A DNA stretch of 64,000 nt from Podaxis mareebaensis. Its lineage: Eukaryota; Basidiomycota; Agaricomycetes; Agaricales; Agaricaceae. The notes below the pieces were generated by a model that was not told where the DNA came from, searched no databases, and was given only the letters and a program-made list of their open reading frames with translations. The DNA is taken from the NCBI GenBank assembly GCA_018524725.1, contig JAEUWP010000036.1, positions 114,340-178,339 of the forward strand, read 5' to 3'. The position numbers and the translations under genes are program-made. This document shows, one piece after another, positions 41,644 to 52,374 of this stretch (positions within the stretch are counted from its first letter, which is position 1; each line of letters starts with the position of its first letter).

Positions 41644-43497
41644 CTAAGCACCAACACCACAAACCGAAACAGCCCGAACGATCGCATTCAAGTCCACACC
41701 CTCTCCAGACAAACCAAGTCCACCGACGGCCCTACCCTTCTTCGGAGCTTCATTAACAGGGGTAGCCGTATTGGGGGTAGTAACAGTCGACATAGGCGAC
41801 CCAGCGCTGTGATAAGCTGTAGAGGCGCCGCCCAACGACAACCGGGATACATCCGACCTGTCGCTGCTAGTTGGGCTATTATTCCCGCTCTCATCACCCT
41901 TGTCTTCGTCCTTGTTTTCCCCGAGGCAATTCTTACCCGAATTCACCAATTGCAAGTTCAAGTTCTCCCTGACAGTGACGAAATCCCGGAACGTCTTGAC
42001 CGAATCCATGCACTCCAATTCCGCTGGTGGACCCATGGCTCCAGCATCACCGCCACCAGTATCAACAAGAGAAGGAGAAACAAGAGCAGGTGAGGGAGAG
42101 GCCACGTTAGCATTGCTCTGGGTATGCAGAATACTCGATAGAGGTATCCCCTTTGAAGCTGCGGACACATCACCGAGGGAAGGAAGACGCATAGAACCAG
42201 AGAGTGAAAGCAAAAGAGGATCAATAGGGATAGCAGGACTTTCATCTCCAGTCGCAGGAGCCCCCTGACCAGGATAGCCAAGTCTTGGGGAAGTATCCCG
42301 AGACTTGAAGCCTCCAAGCGTAGACGAGATACCCAACGTCGTATCCAGGTTACCATCCAACGCGCAGCCAGACTCTTCACACTCGAAATTTATAGTATCC
42401 TCGAACTCGGGCCCAAAAAGCGGCACGACGTCGGGGATTCTGGGGCGTATAAGACCAAGGGAAGGATCATGTGGCATGAGCGGAGCGCTGCGCTGATACT
42501 CGGTGTATTTAGCATGCGCACTTCTGTAAGTGACGTTCTGGAATTGCCAGCCGTTCGGTAGACCTTGGTAGAGTGAAACCTCGCGCAACACAGGGAAGCC
42601 AGGAGAAGCATTAACTGAAAGTTGAGAGTAGCGACGCAGCTCATAGATCGGTGTACTAATGAGTTGGTCGGGGTCGAGGACGAACTGAGAATGAGGCGTT
42701 TGAATCGGTGTGCTAGGCAACGAATTCGAGAAGGTATACAGGCCTGCGCTATCTTGTCCATCGACGTTGTTGAAGTAATCTCTGAAGGAAGGCAAGGGCG
42801 AATTTGGCTCATCCTTGGGGGGAATCGGGGTGGCAGAAATGGTCGAAGAAGCGGTAAGGGTCCCTAAGCTAGGAGAAAAAAGCCCGGTATCCGGGTGTCC
42901 ACACCTCTTTGCGATGCATGTCGGACACGCTTTGATGAACTGCGCCACAAGCTCCTTTGGTACCCAAGTATAATGCTTGCGAATAAGCGCACAAGTCTTA
43001 TCCCGCCCTCCGTGATTCGTGCTCCCATGACAGTAACACAATAAATCATAGATCTGTTCGCGGACAGCAACCAAGAGACCATCGTGCAGCAGGGCCTCTT
43101 GTTCCATCGGCTCCGCTTCGCCGTTGATACCTGGAGAGATAGTATGCGGCTTGCTCAGTGTGAACATCTTGCGAACCCAGAAGCGGAACTGTGGGTTCTC
43201 CTTTACGTTGTCACTGTTATGCAAAACATCCCAGATTCTGTCGAATAAAGCCTGGGAAATGAGTGCTTTTCCTTGACGCCGGGGTGTAAGTGATTCGAGA
43301 TATCCCCGTTCAATATTCTGGTACTGGAGACGGGTCGGGAATCCCGGTTGGCCATCACACTTGTTTATAGGAGTTGGGGGATATTCGCATTGGATAACGT
43401 TCTTGGAATCCTCCATATCCAGAGCGGGACTAGAGAGAGAACGTGTATATGGTTTAGACCCTGCAGAGCCCCGCGAGGATGGGCGTTCCGGAGACAT
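41644..43497 (-). CDS. host protein with an integrase-type H2C2 zinc-binding domain
   Basis: One open frame of 617 residues, start MSPERPSSRGSAGSKPYTRS. Residues about 150-200 form an HHCC zinc-binding module: His157, His162, Cys191, Cys194 in CHGSTNHGGRDKT ... HYTWVPKELVAQFIKACPTC, the fold at the N-terminus of gypsy integrases. No RNase H, DDE core, protease or gag is attached. The preceding region (LFDRIWDVLHNSDNVKENPQ) and the long Ser/Pro-rich C-terminal half look like an ordinary regulatory protein. The frame has no stops and there are no LTRs nearby. It therefore looks like a domesticated integrase-derived gene, a known type in fungi, probably nuclear. Function unknown; upstream exons cannot be excluded. 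Confidence 0.75.
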   Translation of the reverse strand: MSPERPSSRGSAGSKPYTRSLSSPALDMEDSKNVIQCEYPPTPINKCDGQPGFPTRLQYQNIERGYLESLTPRRQGKALISQALFDRIWDVLHNSDNVKENPQFRFWVRKMFTLSKPHTISPGINGEAEPMEQEALLHDGLLVAVREQIYDLLCYCHGSTNHGGRDKTCALIRKHYTWVPKELVAQFIKACPTCIAKRCGHPDTGLFSPSLGTLTASSTISATPIPPKDEPNSPLPSFRDYFNNVDGQDSAGLYTFSNSLPSTPIQTPHSQFVLDPDQLISTPIYELRRYSQLSVNASPGFPVLREVSLYQGLPNGWQFQNVTYRSAHAKYTEYQRSAPLMPHDPSLGLIRPRIPDVVPLFGPEFEDTINFECEESGCALDGNLDTTLGISSTLGGFKSRDTSPRLGYPGQGAPATGDESPAIPIDPLLLSLSGSMRLPSLGDVSAASKGIPLSSILHTQSNANVASPSPALVSPSLVDTGGGDAGAMGPPAELECMDSVKTFRDFVTVRENLNLQLVNSGKNCLGENKDEDKGDESGNNSPTSSDRSDVSRLSLGGASTAYHSAGSPMSTVTTPNTATPVNEAPKKGRAVGGLGLSGEGVDLNAIVRAVSVCGVGA

Positions 43498-44040
43498 ACG
43501 ACTCGAAGGGAGGGGATTGGGCTGGGCGATATTGATAGATTAAAGAATTAATAGTCTACTATAAGCGGTGATGAGGACCGGTTGCGAAGAGGTTTCCTGA
43601 GCTTACTGATAGGCTGGGATATGATAGCAGGACGAAATGGAGATGGGCGTGGCTGACCAACAGAGCGATACATCCTTGTGAGACAGCCACAGCCACCTCC
43701 GGATCGTCAACTTATGCCTACATGCATCGGTCAGATCGTGGACAAAGAAGCATACACGGAGAAATCAATTGACTACCCACATATCATATACATACTTGGG
43801 GCCTTTATCCCCATTGCAAAGAATAGAGGAATAATGATAGGTTGGAGACATGAATCAATGAACTACAACGGAGGTAGGATCGGGGATCTAATACAGGAAT
43901 CATACACTATACAGTTATGATCAAAGAGTCAAACAGGAAATATGAGGAAATATACGAAACATGAATCGACAAAGATATAAGATGAAACAACCAGGAAGTC
44001 AGGCGACCATGGCAGGTCATGGAATCCCAACATCATGAAG
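43498..44040. other. spacer between the integrase-derived gene and H2A.Z
   Basis: It should hold the promoter of the minus-strand gene at 41644-43497 and the 3' end of H2A.Z. No further gene is seen. Confidence 0.5.
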
Positions 44041-44583
44041 TTAAGCCCCCTCCGGCTTTTTAGCGGCAGCACCTTTGACTCCAGTGGTCAAGGTCTTGTG
44101 AATGAATGGCAAGACGCCGCCACCAGCGATTGTGGCGCGTACTAAAGTGTCCAGCTCTTCGTCTCCTCGGATAGCGAGCTGAAGGTGTCGTGGAGTGATA
44201 CGCTTCACTCGGAGATCCTTGGAAGCGTTACCTGGGTACAGAAGTCAAAAGGGTAATCCACGACTCTGTCGAGGAAGTATATCTTACCAGCTAGTTCTAG
44301 AACCTCAGCAGTGAGGTATTCGAGGATGGCCGAAGTATATACTGCAGCCTTTGCCCCGATTCGGACGTTGTGCTGTGTCCTCTGTTTCAAATAACGGTGA
44401 ATACGACCGACTGGGAACTATCAACAACGTTAGAGATGCCAACGACCACTTTCATATTTCCAGAAAGACCTGAAGTCCAGCACGAGCACTTCTCGTTTGG
44501 ATGGACCGTTGCTGTGATGCAGAGTTATCATTGTTGGCATTGCTTGCCCTTGCTTTTCCACCGGAAGCAGCTTTTGGAGGCAT
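44041..44583 (-). CDS. HTZ1: histone variant H2A.Z
   Basis: Three exons (44583-44470, 44417-44288, 44231-44041) sum to 435 nt, 144 residues. The N-tail is [20 protein letters not shown], then [60 protein letters not shown] and [32 protein letters not shown], ending KKPEGA. The [20 protein letters not shown] signature with Asp-Glu-Glu acidic patch, and the absence of a C-terminal SQE motif, mark H2A.Z rather than canonical H2A. It replaces H2A in nucleosomes flanking promoters. The first donor is GTCTTT, a weak but valid GT. The gene is invisible as a long ORF because its exons are short. Confidence 0.95.
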
Positions 44584-46200
44584 TGCAGTGGCTAATCACT
44601 AGTGAACAAGGAGATAACGGTGCCTGATGGTCATAGAATCATCATTTCTCACAGGCTGTGTGTGAAGGATTGGTTCGACTTACCTAGGCCTCAAGAAAAA
44701 AATCGGAGACAGATGGGACGCGTCTTTTGGAGCGGAAAAACGAGTGTGATAAGGTCGCCTGTCGGTAGACACGAGTTATAGGCCACAAACGCGAAAGTGG
44801 CGGGTAGTCGTGGTGGTTCCAAAGAAAGAAGGTCGTGTTGCTGATTGTTTATGGAGTTCGCACGTCGCCCAATACAACGCGCATGTTACAGGGTCACATG
44901 CGACGTCACAGGAGCAATTCTAATTTAAGAACTGACTTTACAGTATTCTCTGTTCCTTGGTGGTTGCCGCCCTCATGTTCTTTTGCGGCTCTTGGATTCG
45001 TTTGGCTACTCAGTCCTCATGGAATCCACGAAGCGCTGTAACAAACATAAACTTCTGTCACCGACAAATCACAGTTCCATCCATCTGTGTTGTTCGGGTA
45101 CCCTCCACGTCGCATCATGCATGTCCATACATGAACGAACCGGAGGCACTCGACGCTAGTGCTGGTGCACGATGAACCCTAGAATATCTGACCTGAAGGT
45201 AAATCCCGTATGATGATTCTTCCCATCGCGCTCTCTGACCGTTTTAGGCTAGAAGCCATGGGCGTGCCAACTCCATGTTTCATCGCATACTGTATTGGCA
45301 GCGAGATAATGACTATGTAATAGTCCCGCTTTGTTTCTATTATGATAAGCGAACGGGTGGAAGTTTCACCCAAAACCTTTGTAGAAGGCCTGGTTCTCCT
45401 TTGGCAGTTCCAGTGTAGGGAGTCGGCGTAATATGTATATGATCGATAGGTCAATAAAAATCTGGAAGTCCTAGATCGATGTATGTCCCAGTCACCACAG
45501 GCCAAGTCGGAAGCCGGTTCGCAGTACTAAAGCGACCCCACCAAGTGATAGGATGGAAGCACGTTCGGTACCCATTCGCTCTGAGCTACGCTTCGGGCAA
45601 GTCGAGGGGCTGGATCTATCGATCTATCTAGGATGGAGATCGGAGGATGGAAATTTTAAGAGGTGCCATGTGAAGACTCAAGGTATCAAGAGGGCCACAA
45701 GATTGGTCCTGGAATGATTAACAGTGAAGGGAGAATGGGCTCGCCGCCTATCCCTCATCAAGCACCCACGTTCCCATGGTATTTAGTCTTCCAATTGCTC
45801 TACTCTACTCTCTCCCACTCCCATTCCATGAGTGGTGAGGTGTCATGGTCGCCTTACAAGCATGGCACTCAATCTGGGAGACCTTTGGATGTCCGATCTT
45901 TATAAGACAATTAAGGAAAAAGCCGAGCGCTTAACCAAAATCGGCCACGTGTAGTACGCCCTCGTTAAACATTCCTCCCCCATCCGTTACATTTTACCTC
46001 TGTCCAATAGTTTCGCAGACGAATAGGCTTCTCTTTATGATCTCCTAGACTTCTTGGGAGATCAAACGCAGGTTATATTATGTAGCGACTATGTATACAC
46101 ATAACAAGACAACGAGAGAGACGACGAGATCGACAACAACTAAAACCGAAGGAATATAGCAACTCGTCAAAAAACCGGAACAGAAGAGCCGGATACATGA
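44584..46200. other. spacer without a supported gene
   Basis: It should contain the H2A.Z promoter immediately right of 44583. Short frames such as 45179-45505 (minus) lack any family signature. Simple GATCTATC repeats occur near 45615. Confidence 0.5.
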
Positions 46201-47156
46201 CTAAGAATACATACTCGCACGCTTGGCCAAGGAACGCAATTTCATAAAAACAAAAATAAAGTGGACCGAAGCAACAAGAAAGATGGTTAAGATTATGCAC
46301 TTAAAAGTATACAGCTTCTCTGTTGAACAACTCATCTTGGCTATATCAGTTGCTGCCGTAGGGAAACGCTCCCAGACCGAGAGTATAAGGGTTGTAATGA
46401 ATAGGCCAACAAACAATACAAACCACACTGTTGGTAAGGATATAACGATCCAGAACTTTTTGTCAGAGACCTCGCACCAGCTTTCTGGCGACGCCTTTGG
46501 GGGAACACAAGTGAATGACCTCAGTGCATGCACCGCTTTTTCACGACTTACCACCATCCAATATTCAACTACATATTCCCTCCGCAGAGTTTTGAGGTAT
46601 CCCTTGCACAAGATGCTTGTTGCAAGGGTCACGGTTCCACTCAAGAGAGCTGTTGTCGCTGTGAAGCTGGCCACAGAACATGCGGGAAGCCCCGAGATTG
46701 AAGTCATTGAAAGCATTGGAAACATAAGTCTAGGTTTGTTGCCAGCGTCTGATGTCATTCTTTGTTTAAGAGTAAGTAGTCCGAGCACTCACGGTAAGAT
46801 GGAGGCTGAGAGTGCATAGTAAGCCTCCCAGCAGACCTCCAATTGCTCAGTGGCACCTGACCACACTTCGGTAGGGTTCCTGGGATCAGTTGCCCGTTCT
46901 GGGAGATACCTGCAGTCTCTGTACTGCCAGTATGGAGCACCAAGAGTGATGATCATAACAACTGAATACACGCAGAACTTGAGAAGGGCGCCCAAGGTGC
47001 TATAGCGGTGTGTCAATGTCCACTAGGCACCACTTGGAATGATAGTGCCTACGGGAGAACTATGGCTTTGACACATAGTTTGGGGAGAGTGAGGGTAGAA
47101 GTAGCTTGTGGAGACGTCCTGGTAGTAGCAGGAGTACCATCAGACAGAGGAGTCAT
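46201..47156 (-). CDS. five-span membrane protein of unknown function
   Basis: Three exons, 47156-47053, 46999-46793 and 46729-46201, sum to 840 nt (279 residues) with matching phases. Introns are GTAGGC...CTATAG (53 nt) and GTGAGT...CCTAG (63 nt). The start is MTPLSDGTPATTRTSPQATS, a polar N-terminus. Hydrophobic segments follow: LLKFCVYSVVMIITLGAPYW, a span after CWEAYYALSASILP, SVASFTATTALLSGTVTLAT, FWIVISLPTVWFVLFVGLFI and FKCIILTIFLVASVHFIFVF. The C-terminal end is short and basic (KLRSLAKRASMYS). I do not recognise the family; it resembles the many small polytopic proteins of agaricomycetes. A nearer acceptor giving a 33-nt second intron is possible but shorter than the others here. Confidence 0.7.
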
Positions 47157-47319
47157 TTTAGAATAGCAAAGTATGGGCAGAATGATGTGTGAGGAGGGAT
47201 ATGCCTTGGGTTCATCGGAGAATGGCTGGTAGTGGTCATTTAACGACTTTCAAGCATGCTCAATGTCCTTTTTCGGCCCTGGGCAATGCAGGTATTGTGC
47301 GCTGACATAGATTGATTGT

Positions 47320-47900
47320 CTACTGGAATATTTGGCGGAAGATGCCGAAAGTAGATTCAGAACATTTGGTGGAAGACACCGAAAGCTGATCCAGAGTATT
47401 TGGTGGAAGATGCCGAAACTAGGTTCAGAGCATTTGGCGGAAGACACCGAAAGCTGATTTACAGTATTTGGTGGAAGGCGCTGAAAGTAGGTTCAGAACA
47501 CTTGGCGGAAGACACCGAAAGCTGATCCAGAGTATTTGGTGGAAGATGCCGAAACTAGGTTCAGAGCATTTGGCGGAAGACACCGAAAGCTGATTTACAG
47601 TATTAGTGGAAGGCGCTAGGTTCGGAACACTTGGCGGAAGACACCGAAAGTTGAAACGTTGATTCACAGTATTTGGTGGAAGATGCCGAAGGTAGATTCA
47701 GAACATTTGGTGGAGCACACCGAAAGCTGATTCAGAAAGTATTTGGCGGAAAATGCCGAGTTCAGTGGAAGACCCCGAGTTTGGTGGAAGACGCCGAAAG
47801 TAGGTTCAGAACATTGCGGAAGACACCGAAAGCTGATTCAGAGTATTTGGTGGAAGAAGCCGAAGTATATTGTTCGTCCCTGTAAGAATATTTGACGGAA
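47320..47900. repeat. minisatellite of about 35-bp units in a higher-order array
   Basis: Units follow the pattern TTTGG(C/T)GGAAGA(C/T)(A/G)CCGAAAG followed by (C/T)TGATTCAGAGTA- or TAGGTTCAGAACA-like tails. Two unit types alternate. A block of about 136 bp (four units) starting at 47388 recurs almost unchanged at 47524, showing recent block duplication. Copies decay toward both ends, and single related units recur at about 47888 and 48061. No coding role is apparent. Confidence 0.85.
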
Positions 47901-48360
47901 GACGCCGAAAGTATATCGGGCTTGAAACTTGTTTGCACAAGTCCAACGAGGAGCATCCGAGGACGGAGAAACATACATCACGGAGCGAGCCAGATAGCAG
48001 GAGGAGAATTACATCATAATATGACCTAAGTCCTGCAGTAGCACTGGTGGTTCGCCTGCCGGAATATTTGACGGAAGACGCCGGAAATAGAATTCTAGAG
48101 GCAGTGTTGCCCTGGTGTTGTCCAGAGTTGAACGTTGAATGTTGAACTTGAAGATCGTCAATCAACCCCTCTACCAGACTCCTCCACATACCACCTCAGA
48201 ACCTCTTTCTATTAGTAGATACCACCCTGCCGAGGGGCGTAGATAATCTGTTAGCTCAGAATATGCCCATCGCGTCTTAGCAGTAGGCTTGCTTGTAGCA
48301 GTATAGAAATGTAGAATTCAACAACAACAACAACTTGAAGATCGTGACCAAGCAAAGGTC

Positions 48361-48430
48361 ACTCCTACCTAGGACCAGCCGTCAGAATGCTTACATAAAG
48401 CATCCTAATGGCTGGTCAGGAGGATAAGAG
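48361..48430. repeat. imperfect inverted repeat (hairpin)
   Basis: GACCAGCC (48373-48380) and AATGCTT are mirrored by AAGCAT and GGCTGGTC (ending 48417) around a short loop. Weaker pairing extends outward (CACTCCTACCT against AGGAGGATAAGAGTG). It could be a small MITE remnant or a structured transcript. Confidence 0.5.
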
Positions 48431-49138
48431 TGGACATTTGAAGCCAAACTGAGAGTTTACATGGCGTATATTAACCATATTCTGGTGATAAAAATCACTG
48501 GCGAAGAAAACATTGGCTGCAATGGCAAGCAGGTCTAGGGTTGGTGATCGGGAGTCTCAATGCTACCGACAAATCAGTAGAACCATTTAGAGTAGAGGAA
48601 GAAACAAGACAGGAAAGAAGGGAAGTGAGAGTCTGGAAACTAGGTCTTGTATATCTCATAGCTAGTCATCGATCCTTCCATCCTTCTGTCACATACTTCA
48701 TTCGATCTCGGCAAATGGCTGGAGACAGTGCCACCTATTGAGTACCCACGTGGAGGGCCACTGGGTTGCGTGAACATTTGATCTCAAGGCTGTCAAGACC
48801 TTCTAGCTGCTCAAATAATATGAGAGAGAGTAGAATGGGGTTTGGAAGATTGAATACGACAGTACCATTGACCCTTGAGTATTAGGTAGTAGGCTGCATG
48901 AATCAATCCGTTCGCATCCCTCCCCCCTTCACCGTCAAATGTTAATCATTCTAGGAACAATTTTCTCGTGATTCTCTCAATGCCTAGTGCCTTCATCCAT
49001 GTCCTCCTGTCCACCCATCATCTGATCCCAATCTTAGATAGATCGAATCCGTAACTGCCCGAAGAAGCCGTTAACCTTGCCTCTGTGGATACCCATGGGT
49101 TATTTATTATGCGACTTGTTCTCACGACGACTGTCACA

Positions 49139-49262
49139 TTACTCAAGGGATGTCCCTGCCCGTTCATCGGATTCTTGTTGTCGTACAAAAACCGGGTATA
49201 TACCAGAATCGAAAAGAAAAGTTTGGAAGCGAAGGGATCCGAACAAGCGCAGGAGATATGAC
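49139..49262 (+). repeat. dispersed repeat, copy A (inverted relative to copy B)
   Basis: The core GAAAAGAAAAGTTTGGAAGC, then GAAGGGATCCGAACAAG, matches the reverse complement of 49975-50040 with few differences. Both are preceded by related T/G-rich sequence. Confidence 0.6.
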
Positions 49263-49974
49263 GGCTGATAACGGGACCATGCCCGTTGTTTGCTCCGGCA
49301 GTCGGTAAGCATGGCGCTGAACCGCCGCTTTCCTGCACCAACCCCTGAATGGCCTGTATAAGCTGAATATCCTGGACCCCCCACATTCACGGGCTACCCC
49401 TTCATGTAACTGCTAGTTGATAGTTCGAGTCATTATAAAGTATAAAAAATGATTATGTGAAAATAACAAGTGTACTATTACTGAGCGGGCAGGTTTCATA
49501 AAATTCAAGCATCATTTTCTAATAGGTAACAAAAGTGTAGTCATAGTATATCAGTACCACTGAGCCCAATGAGAGGAATATGAGTCAGAAAACAAGTAGT
49601 TTGGGCTGGCTTTATATCTATGCATGTACAGAAGGATCAGTCCTTGAGTTGGCCGGTGCGATCTGATGCAGTATGGTGGAAGGCTAACTTGGGATATACC
49701 TCAAATGAGCCCACCACGAGCCCGAATATCCGCAACAAAATTCCGCAGAATATTCAATGTTTAGAGCTTGGAAAAAAACAGCCCCTCCGGGCATTGTTGT
49801 ACTCAAAATTGGAATACATGTTAATATACATGTAGACTAACTGCCTGAAACTCGATCTCCAGCAGGCTAAACGCACATCGATAGACCACCCATGTGCTAG
49901 CCGGGGAATTGGCCGAGGCCGGTGAGGGTAGTGTAGGGCTCCGAGTGCCAGGCCGCTATCGTCCGCTATCTTAC

Positions 49975-50100
49975 CAAATCAGACCCTGACTTGTTCGGTT
50001 CCCTTCGCTTCCGAACTTTTCTTTTCGTTTTTGGTCCACCCCGACAAAAACCCCAAGATGATGGGTTATTAGAGGTTATTAGCATAGTCCGCCCAGCTGA
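49975..50100 (-). repeat. dispersed repeat, copy B (inverted relative to copy A)
   Basis: On the minus strand it reads GAAAAGAAAAGTTCGGAAGC, then GAAGGGAACCGAACAAG, near-identical to copy A 750 bp away in opposite orientation. Confidence 0.6.
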
Positions 50101-50595
50101 TGGGTTCACGTCACGTCCAGCCGCACCCCGAAGTTCCCAATACCTGATCTGATTATGTCGTAAGTCCCTTGATATGACGTAGAGATACCCCCTGGTGCTG
50201 CGGAGACATAGACCAGTGATGCAAGGGCATGGAGGGCATGAAAATTCTACGCCGTCCATTTTATTATCACTAGTGGGTTGTTGGCTCCATTTGCAATGCT
50301 TAGCTGTTGATGCAAAGCTCCTTACAATGCCACGAACTATGGATAAAATAAAAGAGCATACGAATGCGTCTATTGGCAAACGACTGTACATACATAGAGA
50401 TGTATATGATACAACAGACAATCCTTCAATATTGGATATCATACACAAATCCGATTCTCTTTCCAAAACCCCACCAGGAGGGCGAGCGACACAGTCGCCC
50501 CAATCTACAAAACAAACGAAATCTGTCCACATAATCAGGGAACCAGCTCCCACAAAATACAAGTCCTTTTGCCCAATCACCAAACTGTGATGAGT

Positions 50596-52374
50596 TTATA
50601 AAGCCGCCTCGCCGCGAACTTCTCTTACAAACTTCCTGAAGGCTTCCTCCATATCGCCTTCCATCACCCATTCCGCGACCTTGTCCTCCCCATCCCCATC
50701 CTTCACATTCGCACCGTTCTGAAGGCCACGAGCGACGAGCATTCGGTGTAATGCCCTCCCCGTTTCCTCGTAGTCACAAGCAAGAGAGTACATCCAATAA
50801 GCAAGGTACGCTCCAACGTAACCGGCGTCAGAGTCGTGTAAAGCAGCAAGAGAACGGCCAGAGGCGGTTACAGGCGGCGGCTGAAGAAGTTCTGTGTCTT
50901 CCGTGGAGGGAATAGAGGCCAATGAAGGGGAAGGTGACTGTGAATCCGAGTCCATTGTAGAAGAAGCAGAGGACTGGAGTTCGATTTCCGCGAGAGCTTT
51001 GTTAAACTCCTCATGTACCTGTGGTCTTGAGAGGTTTCGTTTGTGACCACGTCGAGGTTGAGCAGGCTTGTCTGATGAGCTCGCGCCATTGTTCGTATTG
51101 TCCTCTACGACCTCCTGGTTTTCATCTCCGGCTGAACTAGAGCCCGATGCCTGCTTCTCCTGCGTCGCAGTGATAGCAGCAGCGGGAAAGGGATGTTTGG
51201 GTTCGTTCTTTGTTTCACACCAGTGCCCTGAAACCTCGAACGTCGGGACAGCGAATGCTTCCCAAGGAACTGTCGCCGCACAATCCCAGTCAAGCACACC
51301 AACAATATGGCCCGTTTCGTCCACCAGGATGTTCTCGCTATGCAAATCTCCATGGCGCATCGGGAAAGGTCCGCCAGCGTCACGCTCATCGACTAACGGC
51401 ATCATCGCCGTGCGCCACAACGAGGCAACAAACCTTCTCTTCAACAACTCTGCCGACTTTTCCGCATCTTCCCCTCCACCCGCCCCATTCTCCTCCGCAT
51501 CCGCCTCACTGGCAGCCTCAGCCAGCCTTTCATACGCCTCCGCTTGAATCGCAAAATACTCCTTTGCAGTCCCAAAAGGGCCCAATCCAAAATCGGCCCC
51601 AGGTCCCACAGTCACGTTGCCGTCTTTGTCCATAACGAAGCCTCCGATCTTGTCGAACGTAATCCGACTCAACTGCACATGAATATCCGCAATATCCCTC
51701 AAGTACTGTTTCAATATAGGCCGCTTCGCCTCGTCTCCTTGCAATGGATCCGAATCAGGATCAGCATGACTTAATTCGTGTATCGCAATTCCACAGTCTT
51801 CGATTGTGATCCCACGGATGGCGCTCATCAGGACAAATGCAGGGAAGGTAGGACCGAGCGGATGAGGTCCATGTGGTTGTTGATGTTCGGCGGGGTCGCT
51901 GTCGCCTGCGACGGGGTGGTATGCGATGATTTGTGGGACCGGGATGGTGGTACGTGTGCGGACAAGGTGGAGAGCTGCGACTTCGTTGAGGATTTTACGC
52001 TCGAGCTGCGCCGCGGTGTTGAAATATGCGTCCATAGGTCGCATTCCGAATCGGATGATCCACGACTCTTCCTCCTGTCCCTGCTCCTGCTTCTCTGATC
52101 CACCGACTTCCGCCACATCATCACCGCTCCAAACTTCTTCGCCAGCACCCTCGAACACGAGTTCGAAAACCACGAAAGACTGGCCCCATGTATAATTCTC
52201 CTTCATGATCCTACACCTCCTTTTGCGTGGGTGCAGATTACTCGCGTAGGTTTCGATGTTCGCAAAATGAGGCGTGAGCCACTTCACGAGCGACGTCACC
52301 CGATCCGCGAATTCGGGCGGAAGAAGCTCGAGCGAAAGTTGGACATCTGGCCATGTATCGCTGATCGGTGCCAT
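50596..52374 (-). CDS. APH-family (aminoglycoside phosphotransferase-fold) kinase-like protein
   Basis: Single-exon gene, 592 residues, start MAPISDTWPDVQLSLELLPP. The phosphotransferase fold is shown by the catalytic loop HGDLHSENIL (341-350; Asp343 as base, Asn348) and the metal-binding segment VGVLDWDCA (359-366, Asp362). Upstream is an ATP-lobe region with WIIRFGMRPMD and an ERKILNEVAALHLVRT helix. The C-terminal third includes a disordered Ser/Glu-rich insert (about 400-480) before a helical end. Fungal genomes hold dozens of such proteins; despite the family name they are not antibiotic-resistance enzymes and are thought to phosphorylate small molecules or proteins. Substrate unknown. 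Upstream is a 1.1-kb gene-free spacer. Confidence 0.85.
   Translation of the reverse strand: MAPISDTWPDVQLSLELLPPEFADRVTSLVKWLTPHFANIETYASNLHPRKRRCRIMKENYTWGQSFVVFELVFEGAGEEVWSGDDVAEVGGSEKQEQGQEEESWIIRFGMRPMDAYFNTAAQLERKILNEVAALHLVRTRTTIPVPQIIAYHPVAGDSDPAEHQQPHGPHPLGPTFPAFVLMSAIRGITIEDCGIAIHELSHADPDSDPLQGDEAKRPILKQYLRDIADIHVQLSRITFDKIGGFVMDKDGNVTVGPGADFGLGPFGTAKEYFAIQAEAYERLAEAASEADAEENGAGGGEDAEKSAELLKRRFVASLWRTAMMPLVDERDAGGPFPMRHGDLHSENILVDETGHIVGVLDWDCAATVPWEAFAVPTFEVSGHWCETKNEPKHPFPAAAITATQEKQASGSSSAGDENQEVVEDNTNNGASSSDKPAQPRRGHKRNLSRPQVHEEFNKALAEIELQSSASSTMDSDSQSPSPSLASIPSTEDTELLQPPPVTASGRSLAALHDSDAGYVGAYLAYWMYSLACDYEETGRALHRMLVARGLQNGANVKDGDGEDKVAEWVMEGDMEEAFRKFVREVRGEAAL

Larger units (their letters stand above)
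47901..50595. other. repeat-rich spacer without a supported gene
   Basis: It contains isolated minisatellite units, a hairpin (48361-48430) and two inverted copies of a repeat (49139-49262 and 49975-50100). The frames of 122-205 codons here run through these repeats and have no domain. Confidence 0.5.

Noticed and set aside
46223..46819. A 198-codon plus-strand ORF opposite the five-span membrane protein
   Set aside because: The minus strand gives a spliced 279-residue membrane protein with consistent phases; the plus frame is a shadow.
49966..50583. A 205-codon minus-strand ORF
   Set aside because: It passes through a dispersed repeat, has no domain, and composition changes along its length.
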